This document shows positions 10,104 to 19,131 of a stretch of DNA of 64,000 nucleotides, piece by piece. The notes beneath the pieces are model-generated. The model was not told where the DNA came from, did not search any database, and worked only from the letters and a program-made list of their open reading frames with translations. Within the stretch, counting starts at the first letter, position 1. Every line of letters starts with the position of its first letter. Both the position numbers and the translations under genes were made by a program. The DNA is from Streptomyces zagrosensis (GTDB taxonomy: Bacteria > Actinomycetota > Actinomycetes > Streptomycetales > Streptomycetaceae). The stretch is taken from contig NZ_JACHJL010000006.1 of NCBI RefSeq assembly GCF_014203645.1, positions 248,001 through 312,000 on the forward strand, given 5' to 3'.

Positions 10104-11600
10104 TCACGGAATCGCGGGTCCTGTACCGCGCGCCAGGCGTGCCCTTTTCAAGGCCATGTGCAGGAGCAGCCGGTCCTCGCCGGTGTCCAGGTCGAGACCG
10201 GTGAGCTGTTCCACTCGGGACAGCCGGTAGTACAGCGTCTGCCGGTGGATGCCGAGGGCCTGTGCGGTCCGACTCGCCTGGCCGGCCCGGTCCAAGAACT
10301 CCTCAACGGTGCGGGCCAGTTCCGCGTGGCCTTGCTCAAGAAGCGGGCGTACGGCCGGGTCTGGGGCGGCGGTGGGAAGGCCGGTCAGGAGCCGGTACGG
10401 GCCGACGCCCGCCCAGGTGGCGACGGGCCCCAAGCGTTCGTCGGCCCGCGCCGCCTGCGCGGCGGCCCGCGCCTCCCGCCAAGCGGCGGGGAGCTCGGCG
10501 ATTTCGCGGCGCACGTCGCTGACCCCCGCGGCGGCGCCCCGTGCCCCGTGCCCCGTGGTCGGCCCCGTACTCCGTGCCCCGTCAGGTCCGGGGCCCCGTG
10601 CTCCGTGCCCCGTGGTGGGCCCCGTGCTCCGTGCTCCGTGCCCCGTGGTCGGTGGCCCCGCAGCCGGCCCCGTGCCCCGTCCCCCGTGCTCCGTCCCGCC
10701 GTCCAGCCCGCCCGGAGCCCCGACGCCCGCTCGCTGCCCCGCCCCACCGGCGGCACCCGCTCCAGCCTCGTGCCCTGTTCCCGCGGCACGCGGTGAACGC
10801 AGCAGCTGTTCCGCAGCGGTGCGTGCCGGCTCCACGGAGGTCACGGAGCGCAGCCGAACCAGGGCGGCGAGGCTCGCGCTCGGCCCGGCGGACGCGCCCG
10901 CAGTGCCGGCCGCGCCCCCCACAGCCGCCGTCTCCGCGGGGCCGGTGATGGCACAGACGGCGGCTAGCCCCGGCAGGTTCGGCAGCGGAGCGGACTCCGC
11001 GAGACTCTCGGCGTCCCAGGGCAGCACCGCGACGACGGCGAGTGGGCCGCGGGCCGCGGAGCCGAGCGCGTCGCGCAGCGCCGTCTCTGCCTCGCCCCGA
11101 CCCGCGGACGGTCCCACCAGGAGGGCCCGGAACAACTCGCCCAACTCCGCCCCACTGCGCGCCTCGGCCGCCAGCAGGGCACCGATGCGGGCCGCCGTCT
11201 CCATCGCCTGGGCCAGCCGGGGGTCGGTCGGGGCGTTGGGATGGCCGAGTTCGAGGTCGGAGAGATGACCGTCGTCCAGCAACCACACATAGCCGTGCAC
11301 GATGCCCCGATGCCGTACGGGCAAGCAGATGCGGCCCATGAATACCCCGGCCGCCGGGTCCGGTGGAATCCGCAACGGGGCCTGGGCGCGCGCGATACCG
11401 AAGCCCTCGAACCAGGCTCGCACCGCCGCCGTTGAGCGGCGCTGGAGAATCGACCGCGTACGGACCGGGTCCATCGCAAGGTCGTCGTCGCTGTCGTGCA
11501 CCCCGAACGCGATCAGTTTGAAGTCACGGTCCTCAAGGGTCGCGGGAGCGCCGAGTGCCGCCGAGATCTCGTCTACGAGTTGCTGATAGTCGCCGCGCAT
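10104..11600 (-). CDS. PucR-like HTH regulator, probable proline catabolism regulator
   Basis: The 498-residue regulator ends in a PucR-type helix-turn-helix (AQALGIHRQTLYYRLSRVEQL, of which the core is GIHRQTLYYRLSRVEQL, about residues 450-475). A sensory N-terminal half of about 290 residues precedes it (begins MRGDYQQLVDEISAALGAP). It is divergent from the proline dehydrogenase gene across 598 bases, the usual arrangement for an activator of proline catabolism; that role is inferred. Residues about 300-357 are low-complexity Gly/Thr/His/Arg sequence encoded entirely by GGRGCAC heptamers, with GARSTGPTTGHGARG present twice. This looks like an expanded linker between domains. The reading frame stays open and the HTH is intact. 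Confidence 0.85.
   Translation of the reverse strand: MRGDYQQLVDEISAALGAPATLEDRDFKLIAFGVHDSDDDLAMDPVRTRSILQRRSTAAVRAWFEGFGIARAQAPLRIPPDPAAGVFMGRICLPVRHRGIVHGYVWLLDDGHLSDLELGHPNAPTDPRLAQAMETAARIGALLAAEARSGAELGELFRALLVGPSAGRGEAETALRDALGSAARGPLAVVAVLPWDAESLAESAPLPNLPGLAAVCAITGPAETAAVGGAAGTAGASAGPSASLAALVRLRSVTSVEPARTAAEQLLRSPRAAGTGHEAGAGAAGGAGQRAGVGAPGGLDGGTEHGGRGTGPAAGPPTTGHGARSTGPTTGHGARGPGPDGARSTGPTTGHGARGAAAGVSDVRREIAELPAAWREARAAAQAARADERLGPVATWAGVGPYRLLTGLPTAAPDPAVRPLLEQGHAELARTVEEFLDRAGQASRTAQALGIHRQTLYYRLSRVEQLTGLDLDTGEDRLLLHMALKRARLARGTGPAIP
10530..10700 (-). repeat. GGRGCAC heptamers inside the PucR-like gene
   Basis: On the coding (minus) strand the segment is a mosaic of GGGGCAC and GGAGCAC units with short interruptions, seen on the plus strand as GTGCCCC/GTGCTCC. 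It codes for a linker-like insert in frame. Two larger blocks repeat (each giving GARSTGPTTGHGARG). Confidence 0.9.
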
Positions 11601-12198
11601 CCGACGCGTGGCCCCCTTCGAGGTGCCTTCGAGGTGTCTGCGTTCTTTTCGGAATGTCTGAGACGGGTGAGGCGTCCGGGAGGGCTCCGCGCGCTTCGAA
11701 CGTCCGAGTCATACCGGTGTACGGGTCATACGGGTCATACGGGTGTGCGAGCCATGCGGGTGTACGGGTCCTGCGGGACGCTTCCGACGCGTCCGGTGCT
11801 CCCGGCGCGTCCGGTGCGCAGGGACGGTGCAGCCCCGGATGCCCCGTACGTCGTAGCGAGCCGCCCCGTAGGAGGCGCCCCCGGCAGGCCGCCCCGTGTC
11901 GCCGTAGGACGGCCGTTGCCCGCGACCGCCGCCATGGGTGGTCGCGGCCCAGCCCACGCCGGCGCGTGCGGTGTGCCGTGCGCCCGGTGTCGTGCGCCTG
12001 ATGAGCGCCGGGGCGCGCGGCCCAACACCATTGTCATACATCTGTCTGAGATCCCGGGCACCAACGCGTGACAGGTGTCGATGGTCGGGTACCGGCCCCG
12101 GTCCTTAAGTTTCACAGTGGCTCACCTTGCCGTCATGCCCATAGGGCACTCGGCGCTCGTCAGCCTTGACAAGAAGAACCGCAACGTGGAGGTGCCCC
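11601..12198. other. Divergent intergenic region with a 9-bp tandem repeat
   Basis: No gene is convincing in this 598-base gap between the PucR-like regulator and proline dehydrogenase. At about 11720-11747, ACGGGTCAT is repeated in tandem and decays into TACGGGT/TGCGGGT copies up to 11775. The promoters of both divergent genes, and any operator of the regulator, should lie between about 12040 and 12190, where AT content rises. Confidence 0.6.
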
Positions 12199-13125
12199 GT
12201 GCTGGGTCCCGTGCTGCTCGCCGCGTCACGCAGCGACGCCATCCGCCGTATCGTCTCGGCCGCGCCGGTCACCCGCCCCATGGTGGACCGTTTCGTCGCG
12301 GGTGAGCGCCTGGATCAGACCATGTCGGTCATCCGCGGGCTGACCGGCCGTGGCCTCGACGTCACCATGGACTTCCTGGGCGAGGACATCACCGACCCGT
12401 CCGAGGCGCTGCGCAACCGTGACGCTTACCTCGGGTTGACCGATGCGCTCGCGCCGCTCAACCTTGGCGCTCGCACCGAGATGTCGATCAAGCTTTCCGC
12501 GTTCGGCCAGGCGCTGGCCGGCGGCCACGACCTCGCGCTGGCGAACGTCACGCCCGTCGTGGAGGCCGCCGCCGAGGCCGGGATGAATGTGGCCCTCGAC
12601 ATGGAGGACCACACCACCACCGATTCCACGCTGGCGATCCTCACCGAGCTGCGCAAGCGGTTCCCGCAGACGGGCGCGGTCGTGCAGTCGTACCTGTTCC
12701 GCACGGAGGAGGACTGCCACGCGCTCGCCACAGAGGGCTCGCGGGTGCGGCTGGTGAAGGGCGCGTACAAGGAGCCTGCCGACGTCGCCTTTCAGGACAA
12801 GCGCGAGGTTGACAAGGCGTACGTGCGCTGCCTGAAGGTTCTCATGGCGGGCGACGGCTACCCGATGATCGGTTCCCACGACCCGCGCCTGGTCGCCATT
12901 GCGCAGGAACTCGGCCGCCAGCACGGCCGCAAGCTGGACGAGTACGAGTTCCAGATGCTGTTCGGCATCCGGGTCGCCGAGCAGGAGCGGCTTCTCGCCG
13001 AGGGCCACCAGATGCGCATCTACGTGCCGTACGGCACGGACTGGTACGGGTACTTCATGCGCCGCCTCGCGGAGCGCCCGGCCAACATGGCCTTCTTCCT
13101 GCGCTCCCTGGTGAGCCGGGGCTGA
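12199..13125 (+). CDS. putA: Proline dehydrogenase
   Basis: The 308-residue monofunctional flavoenzyme oxidises L-proline to 1-pyrroline-5-carboxylate. Its TIM-barrel motifs include MSIKLSAFGQAL, NVALDMEDHTTTDSTL, RLVKGAYKEP and the C-terminal YVPYGTDWYGYFMRRLAERP that closes the active site. The GTG at 12199 is preferred because GGAGG lies 7 bases upstream and VLGPVLLAASRSD is the normal start; an ATG 33 bases earlier lacks this context. It is followed by the P5C dehydrogenase gene, giving the complete two-step route from proline to glutamate. The symbol pruB is used in some annotations. Confidence 0.95.
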   Translation: MLGPVLLAASRSDAIRRIVSAAPVTRPMVDRFVAGERLDQTMSVIRGLTGRGLDVTMDFLGEDITDPSEALRNRDAYLGLTDALAPLNLGARTEMSIKLSAFGQALAGGHDLALANVTPVVEAAAEAGMNVALDMEDHTTTDSTLAILTELRKRFPQTGAVVQSYLFRTEEDCHALATEGSRVRLVKGAYKEPADVAFQDKREVDKAYVRCLKVLMAGDGYPMIGSHDPRLVAIAQELGRQHGRKLDEYEFQMLFGIRVAEQERLLAEGHQMRIYVPYGTDWYGYFMRRLAERPANMAFFLRSLVSRG

Positions 13126-13498
13126 GGCACCCGCCACAGACGCTCGCAGGACCTTGCTGGCCCGCAGTACCGTGATGGTGGACCCCGGCCGCCCCCGCTG
13201 GCTGGCGAGTGGGCACCCGCTCCGACACCCGGCCGATCCGTTTCCGTACCGGCCAGTTCGGCCAGGCCGGGAGCACATCCCGGGAGCGCACCCGGAGCAC
13301 ATCCGGAGGCGGAGCCAGGCTGGACGGAGCCAGAGCGGAACCCAGACCGGAGCAGCCGGAGCAGATACGGAGCTGGAGCAGATACGGGGCCAAAGCGGAG
13401 CCTGCCGGCCCCGCAGCTTGATGGCCCCGTGCCCCACCCCTACGTCCGTACCCCAAACGTTTTCGTACGCAGACCCGACGATCGAAGGAGACACGGCC
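13126..13498. other. Gap with degenerate GGAGC-type repeats
   Basis: The 373 bases between proline dehydrogenase and P5C dehydrogenase hold a field of imperfect CGGAGC repeats at about 13285-13400, including two copies of GGAGCAGATACGGRGC. The open frame running through it into the downstream gene is a repeat effect rather than a longer protein. The last 60 bases are less GC-rich and carry the ribosome site GAAGGAG at 13484-13490. Confidence 0.55.
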
Positions 13499-15130
13499 AT
13501 GGACGCTGTGACCCAGGTCCCCGCGCCGGTGAACGAGCCGGTGCACACCTACGCACCCGGCACTCCCGAGCGTGCCCGCCTTGAGATCAAGCTCAAGGAG
13601 CTTGGCGACAACCCCATCGACCTGCCGATGACCATCGGCGGCGAGAAGCGGCTGGGTGGCGGCGAGCGCTTCGACGTCGTGCAGCCGCACCGCCACGCCG
13701 CCAAGCTCGGCACGTACGGGAACGCCACGACCCAGGACGCCCAGGACGCCGTGGACGCCGCGCTGGCTGCCGCCCCCGCGTGGCGCGCGCTGGCCTTCGA
13801 TGACCGCGCGGCGATCATCCTCAAGGCCGCTGAGCTGCTGTCGGGCCCGTGGCGCGAGACGGTGGCCGCCTCCACCATGCTGGGCCAGTCCAAGACCGCG
13901 CAGCAGGCGGAGATCGACACTCCCTGTGAACTGGTCGACTTCTGGCGCTTCAACGTGCACTTCGCGCGTCAGATCATGGCCGAGCAGCCGATGGCCAACG
14001 CTTCCGGCGTGTGGAACCGCAGCGACCACCGGCCGCTTGAGGGCTTTGTCTATGCCATTACCCCGTTTAACTTCACCGCCATCGCGGGCAACCTGCCGAC
14101 CGCCCCGGCCTTGATGGGTAACACGGTCGTTTGGAAGCCGTCCCCGACGCAGACCCACGCCGCCGTGCTGCTGATGCAGCTCCTGGAGGAGGCCGGGCTG
14201 CCGAAGGGCGTCATCAACCTGGTGACCGGCGATGGCATCGCCGTCTCCGAGGTTGCCTTGAGCCACCCGGACCTGGCCGGCATCCACTTCACCGGCTCGA
14301 CCAAGACCTTCCAGTACCTGTGGAAGACGGTCGGTAACAACATTGAGAAGTACAAGACGTACCCGCGTCTGGTGGGCGAGACCGGCGGCAAGGACTTCAT
14401 CGTCGCCCACCCGTCCGCCGACCCGGCCGTTCTGAAGACGGCGATGACCCGGGGTGCCTTCGAGTTCCAGGGCCAGAAGTGCTCCGCCGCCTCGCGCGCC
14501 TACGTGCCGCGCTCGCTGTGGGAGAACGGCCTCAAGGAGGAGTTCGCCGCCGAGGTGAACGCCCTCACCATGGGCGACGTCACCGACCTGTCGAACTTCA
14601 TGTCGGCCGTCATCGACGAGCGGTCCTTCGCCAAGAACAAGGCCGCCATCGACCGTGCCAAGGCCGACCCGACCATCGAGGTCATCGCGGGTGGCACGTA
14701 CGACGACAGCGTGGGTTACTTCGTACGCCCGACGGTGCTCGTCTCGACCGACCCCGAGAACGAGATCTTCAAGGACGAGTACTTCGGCCCGATCCTGGGC
14801 GTCTTCGTCTACGACGACGAGAACTACGACGAGATGCTCACCCAGATGGAGTCGGCCTCTGCGTACGCCCTGACCGGTGGCGTCATCGCGCAGGACCGCG
14901 CCGCTGCCGCCGCCACCTGCGAGGCGCTGCGCTTCGCGGCCGGCAACTTCTACATCAACGACAAGCCGACCGGTGCGGTCGTCGGCCAGCAGCCGTTCGG
15001 TGGTGGCCGCGCGTCCGGCACCAACGACAAGGCGGGCGCCAAGCAGAACCTGATGCGCTGGACCTCCACCCGCTCCATCAAGGAGACCCTGGTCCCGCCG
15101 ACCGACTACCGCTACCCGCACATGGGCTGA
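13499..15130 (+). CDS. pruA: 1-pyrroline-5-carboxylate dehydrogenase
   Basis: The 543-residue aldehyde dehydrogenase oxidises P5C (glutamate semialdehyde) to glutamate with NAD. Motifs are PFNFTAIAGNLP (Asn191), GSTKTFQYLWKTVG, the general base region GETGGKDF (Glu294) and the nucleophile GQKCSAASRAYVP (Cys328). The ATG at 13499 follows GAAGGAG at good spacing; an upstream in-frame extension of 115 codons is repeat-rich and not part of the family. It completes proline degradation with the gene before it. A C-rich/G-rich hairpin follows the stop. Confidence 0.96.
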   Translation: MDAVTQVPAPVNEPVHTYAPGTPERARLEIKLKELGDNPIDLPMTIGGEKRLGGGERFDVVQPHRHAAKLGTYGNATTQDAQDAVDAALAAAPAWRALAFDDRAAIILKAAELLSGPWRETVAASTMLGQSKTAQQAEIDTPCELVDFWRFNVHFARQIMAEQPMANASGVWNRSDHRPLEGFVYAITPFNFTAIAGNLPTAPALMGNTVVWKPSPTQTHAAVLLMQLLEEAGLPKGVINLVTGDGIAVSEVALSHPDLAGIHFTGSTKTFQYLWKTVGNNIEKYKTYPRLVGETGGKDFIVAHPSADPAVLKTAMTRGAFEFQGQKCSAASRAYVPRSLWENGLKEEFAAEVNALTMGDVTDLSNFMSAVIDERSFAKNKAAIDRAKADPTIEVIAGGTYDDSVGYFVRPTVLVSTDPENEIFKDEYFGPILGVFVYDDENYDEMLTQMESASAYALTGGVIAQDRAAAAATCEALRFAAGNFYINDKPTGAVVGQQPFGGGRASGTNDKAGAKQNLMRWTSTRSIKETLVPPTDYRYPHMG

Positions 15131-15209
15131 CCAGCCCCGCACACCGGCTGGCTGGCCAGGATGTGGCCGGCCGGCCCGGTGCGCGCTTACCCCGCGCGCA
15201 CTATCAGCC

Positions 15210-15247
15210 TCCGCCCCCGTACGGCCCCCCAAGCCATTCGGGGGCGG
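15210..15247 (+). terminator. Hairpin after P5C dehydrogenase
   Basis: CCGCCCCCG pairs with CGGGGGCGG across a loop of about 19 bases, followed by GGGCATTTTCTGG. It is a plausible terminator. The remaining gap to 15518 holds no gene except the promoter of the small ORF that follows. Confidence 0.55.
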
Positions 15248-15518
15248 GGGCATTTTCTGGGCTGACGAGGGCGTACAAGGCACCGGCCGGGAGAGTTTTG
15301 GTGGTGCCGCCGTCTCAGATAGTAGGAAGCCCGAGTAATCGTGCAGACAGTCCGGCTCGGCTGGCTTACGTTTGTGGAAGCCGAACGTCTCGCTCCATCA
15401 AGCGACGGCGGATGAGCTGGCTGCGTCGCGCAGGTGACCCCTGCCGTATCCAGGCTCCCGCCCTTCCGGCGATTCCATTCCCCTTCGGGTTCTGGCATTG
15501 GCATTGGAGACGTGCATC

Positions 15519-15647
15519 ATGGCCGACACCGTTCGTAAGATCCGGCACACCGCGCACCGCGAGGACAGCACCGACCGCAAGAACGCCGCCGCCGCGCTCC
15601 AGCGTGCGCTCGACCGCCGCGACAACGGCGGCTCCACGGGCCACTAG
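15519..15647 (+). CDS. Small basic/acidic protein of unknown function
   Basis: This 42-residue ORF begins MADTVRKIRHTAHREDSTDR and ends RRDNGGSTGH. It is rich in Arg, Asp and Ala and predicted to be helical and soluble. GGAGACGTGCATC places a GGAGA ribosome site 8-9 bases before the ATG. I do not recognise a function. Short genes with this composition often follow P5C dehydrogenase in Streptomyces, but I cannot verify that here. Codon third positions are strongly GC, supporting coding. Confidence 0.5.
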   Translation: MADTVRKIRHTAHREDSTDRKNAAAALQRALDRRDNGGSTGH

Positions 15648-15859
15648 GCGGCCAGCCCTGCTACGCGGTACGGGGCCGCTAGCTACCACGGGGCACTGGC
15701 TCACGATGCGGCGCGGCTCACCACCGCGGTGCGGGCTCACCACGCGGTACGGGGCGCGAGACGTCACGGTGCACCAGGCTCTCGCGCCCCACCGCACCTC
15801 GTGCCAAACCGCGCCGCAAGTCCACCGGCCAGCCTGGCTCCATCGGTCAAACTGGCCCC

Positions 15860-15931
15860 GTTGCCCCGTTGCCCCGTTGCCCCGTTGCCCCGTTGCCCCG
15901 TTGCCCCGTTGCCCCGTTGCCCCGTTGCCCC
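15860..15931. repeat. Nine tandem GTTGCCCC octamers
   Basis: Exactly nine perfect units of GTTGCCCC are followed by a single GTGCCCT. The unit is the heptamer GTGCCCC (reverse of GGGGCAC) with one extra T, so this looks like an octamer offshoot of the same family. It lies between the small ORF and the 3' end of the phosphoesterase gene. Nothing else is seen in 15648-15954. Confidence 0.95.
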
Positions 15932-15954
15932 GTGCCCTCGTGCGACGGCGTCGG

Positions 15955-17592
15955 CTAGTGGCGTCCCTCGTTGTCTGAGCGCGTGATGTCGAAGTGATCG
16001 ACGCGCTGGCCCGTCTCGGCGAGCGTCGTCACCCGCAGCCGGGGCCGTGCGCCCGCACGAACGCTGACCGCGATGAAGGAGAAGCCCGTGAACCGCACCC
16101 GGGACCACTCCACAACCTCCTCGTCCTTCTGCGTGCCCTTGACCCAGTGATACGTGCGGACCTCGTCCCGGTCCTTGACGTGCCCCTCGTAGCTGTCCGG
16201 CACCGGGAAGCTGTACAGGGCCTTGCCCGCGCCGCCCGCCGTGACGTACACGATGCCGTCGCGTACGGAGTCCACGCTCTCGCCGATCGGCACCTGCTTG
16301 GCGACCTCACCGCCGCGTAGCGCGTCGGTGCGCTCGTAGACGTGGTTGTGCCCATTGATCACCAGATCGACCTGGTGCTTGTCGAAGAGCGGTACCCACG
16401 CGTCGCGGACGCCGCCGTCCGATGCGTGGGCACTGGTGGTCGAGTAGGCGCAGTGGTGGAAGAAGACCACGATGAAGTCGATGCCACGGGCGCGGCGCAG
16501 CTCGCCGAGCCGGCGGTCGAGCCAGGCGGTCTGCCGTCCGCCCGTATAGCCGAGGTTGGCGGTGATCTCGTAGGAGACATCGTTGGCATCGAGAGCGACC
16601 ACGCCGACGTTGCCGTACGTGAAGGAGTAGCTGCCGGGGGCGTTGCGTGCGTCGGGGCCGTTGTCCGGCAGTGTCCAGCGCGCGTGTTGGCCGCCGTAAC
16701 CGTTGGGGCTGTACCACGCCTCCATGTCGTGGTTGCCGGTGGTCACCATCCAGGGCACCCGCGAGGCGACCGATTCGGTCTGGGCCAGGAACTGATCCCA
16801 CACCCGGGCGTCGTAGGCGTCCGTTTCCTCGCCATGACCCTTGCTGTCCGCGTAGCACAGGTCGCCCGCGTGGAGATGGAAGGACGGGTTCTGGCCAAGA
16901 ATCAACTGGTCATTGGCGAGTGCGTCGTAACTCACGCCCTGGTCGCCGAAGGCGGTGAAGACGAAGTTCTCGGGCCGTGCGGGAGCCGTACGAAAGCTGC
17001 CGATCGTGGAGAGCCTGCTGGGGTCGGCCGGATCGAAGCCGTCATGGCCCACGCCGTAGTAGTACGTGGTGCCGGGGCGCAGCCCGTCGAGCGCGGCGTG
17101 CAGGTAGCACTGCTGAACCGCGGGCAGCTTGTCGGAGAGCGCCGGCGTGTGCAGATCGCGGACCTCCGCCTCGATCTTCCGGCTCAGCTCCCACGGCTTG
17201 GCCCCGATGCGTACGAAGGGGCGCTTGACGGCGAACGGCACCTGCCAGGAGATGCGCAGCTGCGTCTTCGGGTCAGCTCCGAACGCGAGATGGCGGCCGA
17301 ACGGAGCCACGAACGCCCCGTCAACCCGCTGCATCGTGGGCGAGCCAGCCGGGGCTGCGGAGCGGGACGGGGACGCGGCGCAGGCCGAACCGGTGAGCAG
17401 CCCCGCGCCGACGACGGCGCCCGCGGTCGCCGCCGTCGTACGCAGGGCGCCGCGCCGGGTCAGCTTGGCGCGCAGGTAATCGTGTTGCTCGGGCATCGAC
17501 ATGCGGCGAGCGAGCTCATCGGGAATGCCGACCCGTGGTACGTCGGCGGAACCGGGGGAGTGGGGGCCGGGCTGGCGGGCATGAGCGGTCAT
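15955..17592 (-). CDS. Tat-exported purple acid phosphatase-like metallophosphoesterase
   Basis: The 545-residue protein has a twin-arginine signal (KLTRRGALRTTAATAGAVVG) after about 45 residues, a fibronectin-like N-terminal domain (TQLRISWQVPFAV), and the five metallophosphoesterase blocks: GDQG, HAGDLCYAD, TTGNHDMEAW, VVFFHHCAYS and NGHNHVYERT. These provide the dinuclear metal ligands of purple acid phosphatases. It should be secreted folded and hydrolyse phosphate esters outside the cell. The ATG at 17592 is chosen; an upstream TTG (17619) is possible. It is divergent from leuB over 138 bases. Confidence 0.9.
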   Translation of the reverse strand: MTAHARQPGPHSPGSADVPRVGIPDELARRMSMPEQHDYLRAKLTRRGALRTTAATAGAVVGAGLLTGSACAASPSRSAAPAGSPTMQRVDGAFVAPFGRHLAFGADPKTQLRISWQVPFAVKRPFVRIGAKPWELSRKIEAEVRDLHTPALSDKLPAVQQCYLHAALDGLRPGTTYYYGVGHDGFDPADPSRLSTIGSFRTAPARPENFVFTAFGDQGVSYDALANDQLILGQNPSFHLHAGDLCYADSKGHGEETDAYDARVWDQFLAQTESVASRVPWMVTTGNHDMEAWYSPNGYGGQHARWTLPDNGPDARNAPGSYSFTYGNVGVVALDANDVSYEITANLGYTGGRQTAWLDRRLGELRRARGIDFIVVFFHHCAYSTTSAHASDGGVRDAWVPLFDKHQVDLVINGHNHVYERTDALRGGEVAKQVPIGESVDSVRDGIVYVTAGGAGKALYSFPVPDSYEGHVKDRDEVRTYHWVKGTQKDEEVVEWSRVRFTGFSFIAVSVRAGARPRLRVTTLAETGQRVDHFDITRSDNEGRH

Positions 17593-17730
17593 GACGGGAA
17601 AGTTCCCAGCGCGGATCAACTCCGCGCTGTACTGGGGCCGTATCTGAGGTGAATGCCGCCTGACTGGCGGGTGCGGTCCGCATAGTGGACGCGGCGTGTC
17701 ATGTAATGGGACGAAGAGTAGGGTCCTCGC

Positions 17731-18771
17731 ATGTCTCGCAGCATTCGCCTCGCAGTGATCCCCGGTGACGGAATCGGCCAGGAAGTGGTAGCCCAGGGCC
17801 TCAAAGTGCTCTCGGCGGTCCTTCCACAGGACGTCAAGCTAGAGACCAGGGAATACGATCTCGGCGCCCGACGGTGGCACGCGACAGGGGAGACCCTGCC
17901 GGACGCGGAGCTTGAGTCTCTCAAGGAGCACGACGCCCTCTTGCTCGGTGCGATCGGCGACCCGTCCGTGCCCTCCGGCGTACTGGAGCGCGGACTGCTG
18001 CTCAAGCTGCGCTTCGCCTTCGACCACTACGTCAACTTGCGCCCCTCCAAGCTCTTTCCGAACACCCCGACACCGCTCGCGGGCCGCCCCGACATCGACT
18101 TCGTCGTGGTGCGCGAGGGCACGGAGGGCCCCTACACGGGCAACGGCGGCAGCCTGCGCACCGGCACCCCTGCGGAGGTCGCCACCGAGGTCAGCCTCAA
18201 CACCGCGTACGGCGTGGAGCGCGTGGTGCGCGATGCGTACGAGCGGGCCAATGCCCGCCCGCGCAAGAAGCTGACCCTGGTGCACAAGAACAACGTCCTG
18301 ATCTACGCGGGCCATCTGTGGAAGAACATCTTCGACCGGGTCGGCGCGGAGTACCCGGACGTCACCACCGACTATCTGCACGTGGACGCGGCGACGATCT
18401 TCTTCGTCACCCAGCCCGAGCGCTTTGACGTCATCGTCACCGACAACCTCTTCGGCGACATCATCACCGATCTGGCCGCCGCCGTCACCGGCGGCATCGG
18501 GCTCGCCGCCAGCGGCAACATCAACCCCACCGGCGCCTTCCCGTCCATGTTCGAACCGGTTCACGGCTCCGCCCCCGACATCGCGGGCACCGGCAAGGCC
18601 GATCCGACCGCCACCGTGCTCTCCGTCGCCCTGCTGCTGCGCCACCTCGGTTACGAGGCGCAGGCGGCCCGAGTCGAGACGGCGGTCGCCGACGACCTGG
18701 CCACCCGCAACGGTGCGGCCAGGACCACGGACGAGATCGGCGACGCACTGGTGATCCGCGTCACGAACTGA
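17731..18771 (+). CDS. leuB: 3-isopropylmalate dehydrogenase
   Basis: The 346-residue enzyme oxidatively decarboxylates 3-isopropylmalate in leucine synthesis. In organisms with CimA it also acts on the methylmalate intermediate of isoleucine synthesis. Signature segments are [40 protein letters not shown] and the metal/NAD region [24 protein letters not shown] followed by [24 protein letters not shown] sits six bases before the ATG. It could be a -10 element of a leaderless transcript, or its AGGG could be a weak ribosome site. ilvE follows after 360 bases. Confidence 0.96.
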   Translation: MSRSIRLAVIPGDGIGQEVVAQGLKVLSAVLPQDVKLETREYDLGARRWHATGETLPDAELESLKEHDALLLGAIGDPSVPSGVLERGLLLKLRFAFDHYVNLRPSKLFPNTPTPLAGRPDIDFVVVREGTEGPYTGNGGSLRTGTPAEVATEVSLNTAYGVERVVRDAYERANARPRKKLTLVHKNNVLIYAGHLWKNIFDRVGAEYPDVTTDYLHVDAATIFFVTQPERFDVIVTDNLFGDIITDLAAAVTGGIGLAASGNINPTGAFPSMFEPVHGSAPDIAGTGKADPTATVLSVALLLRHLGYEAQAARVETAVADDLATRNGAARTTDEIGDALVIRVTN

Positions 18772-19131
18772 CGGGCCACAGGGCCACAGGCCAACGCGCG
18801 CAGCGTGGGTCTTGGCCGCAAGGATGGCGCCCCGTGCGGCCCAATTCAGCGGCCCGCGGCGGATGGCAGGCCCTCCCGAGAGCGACAACGTAGAAGAAAA
18901 GCGCCGGCGGGAGGCTGCTCACTGTTGCTGTGCTTCCGCGCGGTGGGGTGCGACCATCGAGGTCAGGCCCGCGCGCGCTGAAGTGTGGCCTTGTGTTTCC
19001 TGGACGGTTCCGCGCGAGCGATAATCGAACGCGAGGCCGCAGCACAAGGCGAAGCTCGGACGTTATAGCCGACCTACAGGGACGGAAGTGAGCGCGGTCC
19101 GCCAAACCCACACGGTGAAGGACACGTACTC
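18772..19131. other. leuB-ilvE intergenic region
   Basis: No gene is supported in these 360 bases. The proximal half is GC-rich. The distal part (about 19010-19095) is more AT-rich, and GGACGTTATAGCCGACCTACAGGGACGG probably contains the ilvE promoter (TATAGC) and leader. I saw no T-box or other recognised riboswitch. Confidence 0.5.

Noticed and set aside
11496..12071. 191-codon ORF in the divergent gap before proline dehydrogenase
   Set aside because: It overlaps the PucR-like start, contains a 9-bp repeat, and shows no recognisable protein features.
13055..15283. 742-codon ORF opposite P5C dehydrogenase
   Set aside because: Antisense frame kept open by high third-position GC of the real gene; similar shadows lie opposite serA, cimA, ddlA and accB.
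18772..19131. T-box or riboswitch upstream of ilvE
   Set aside because: No T-box sequence, specifier stem or known aptamer pattern was visible.
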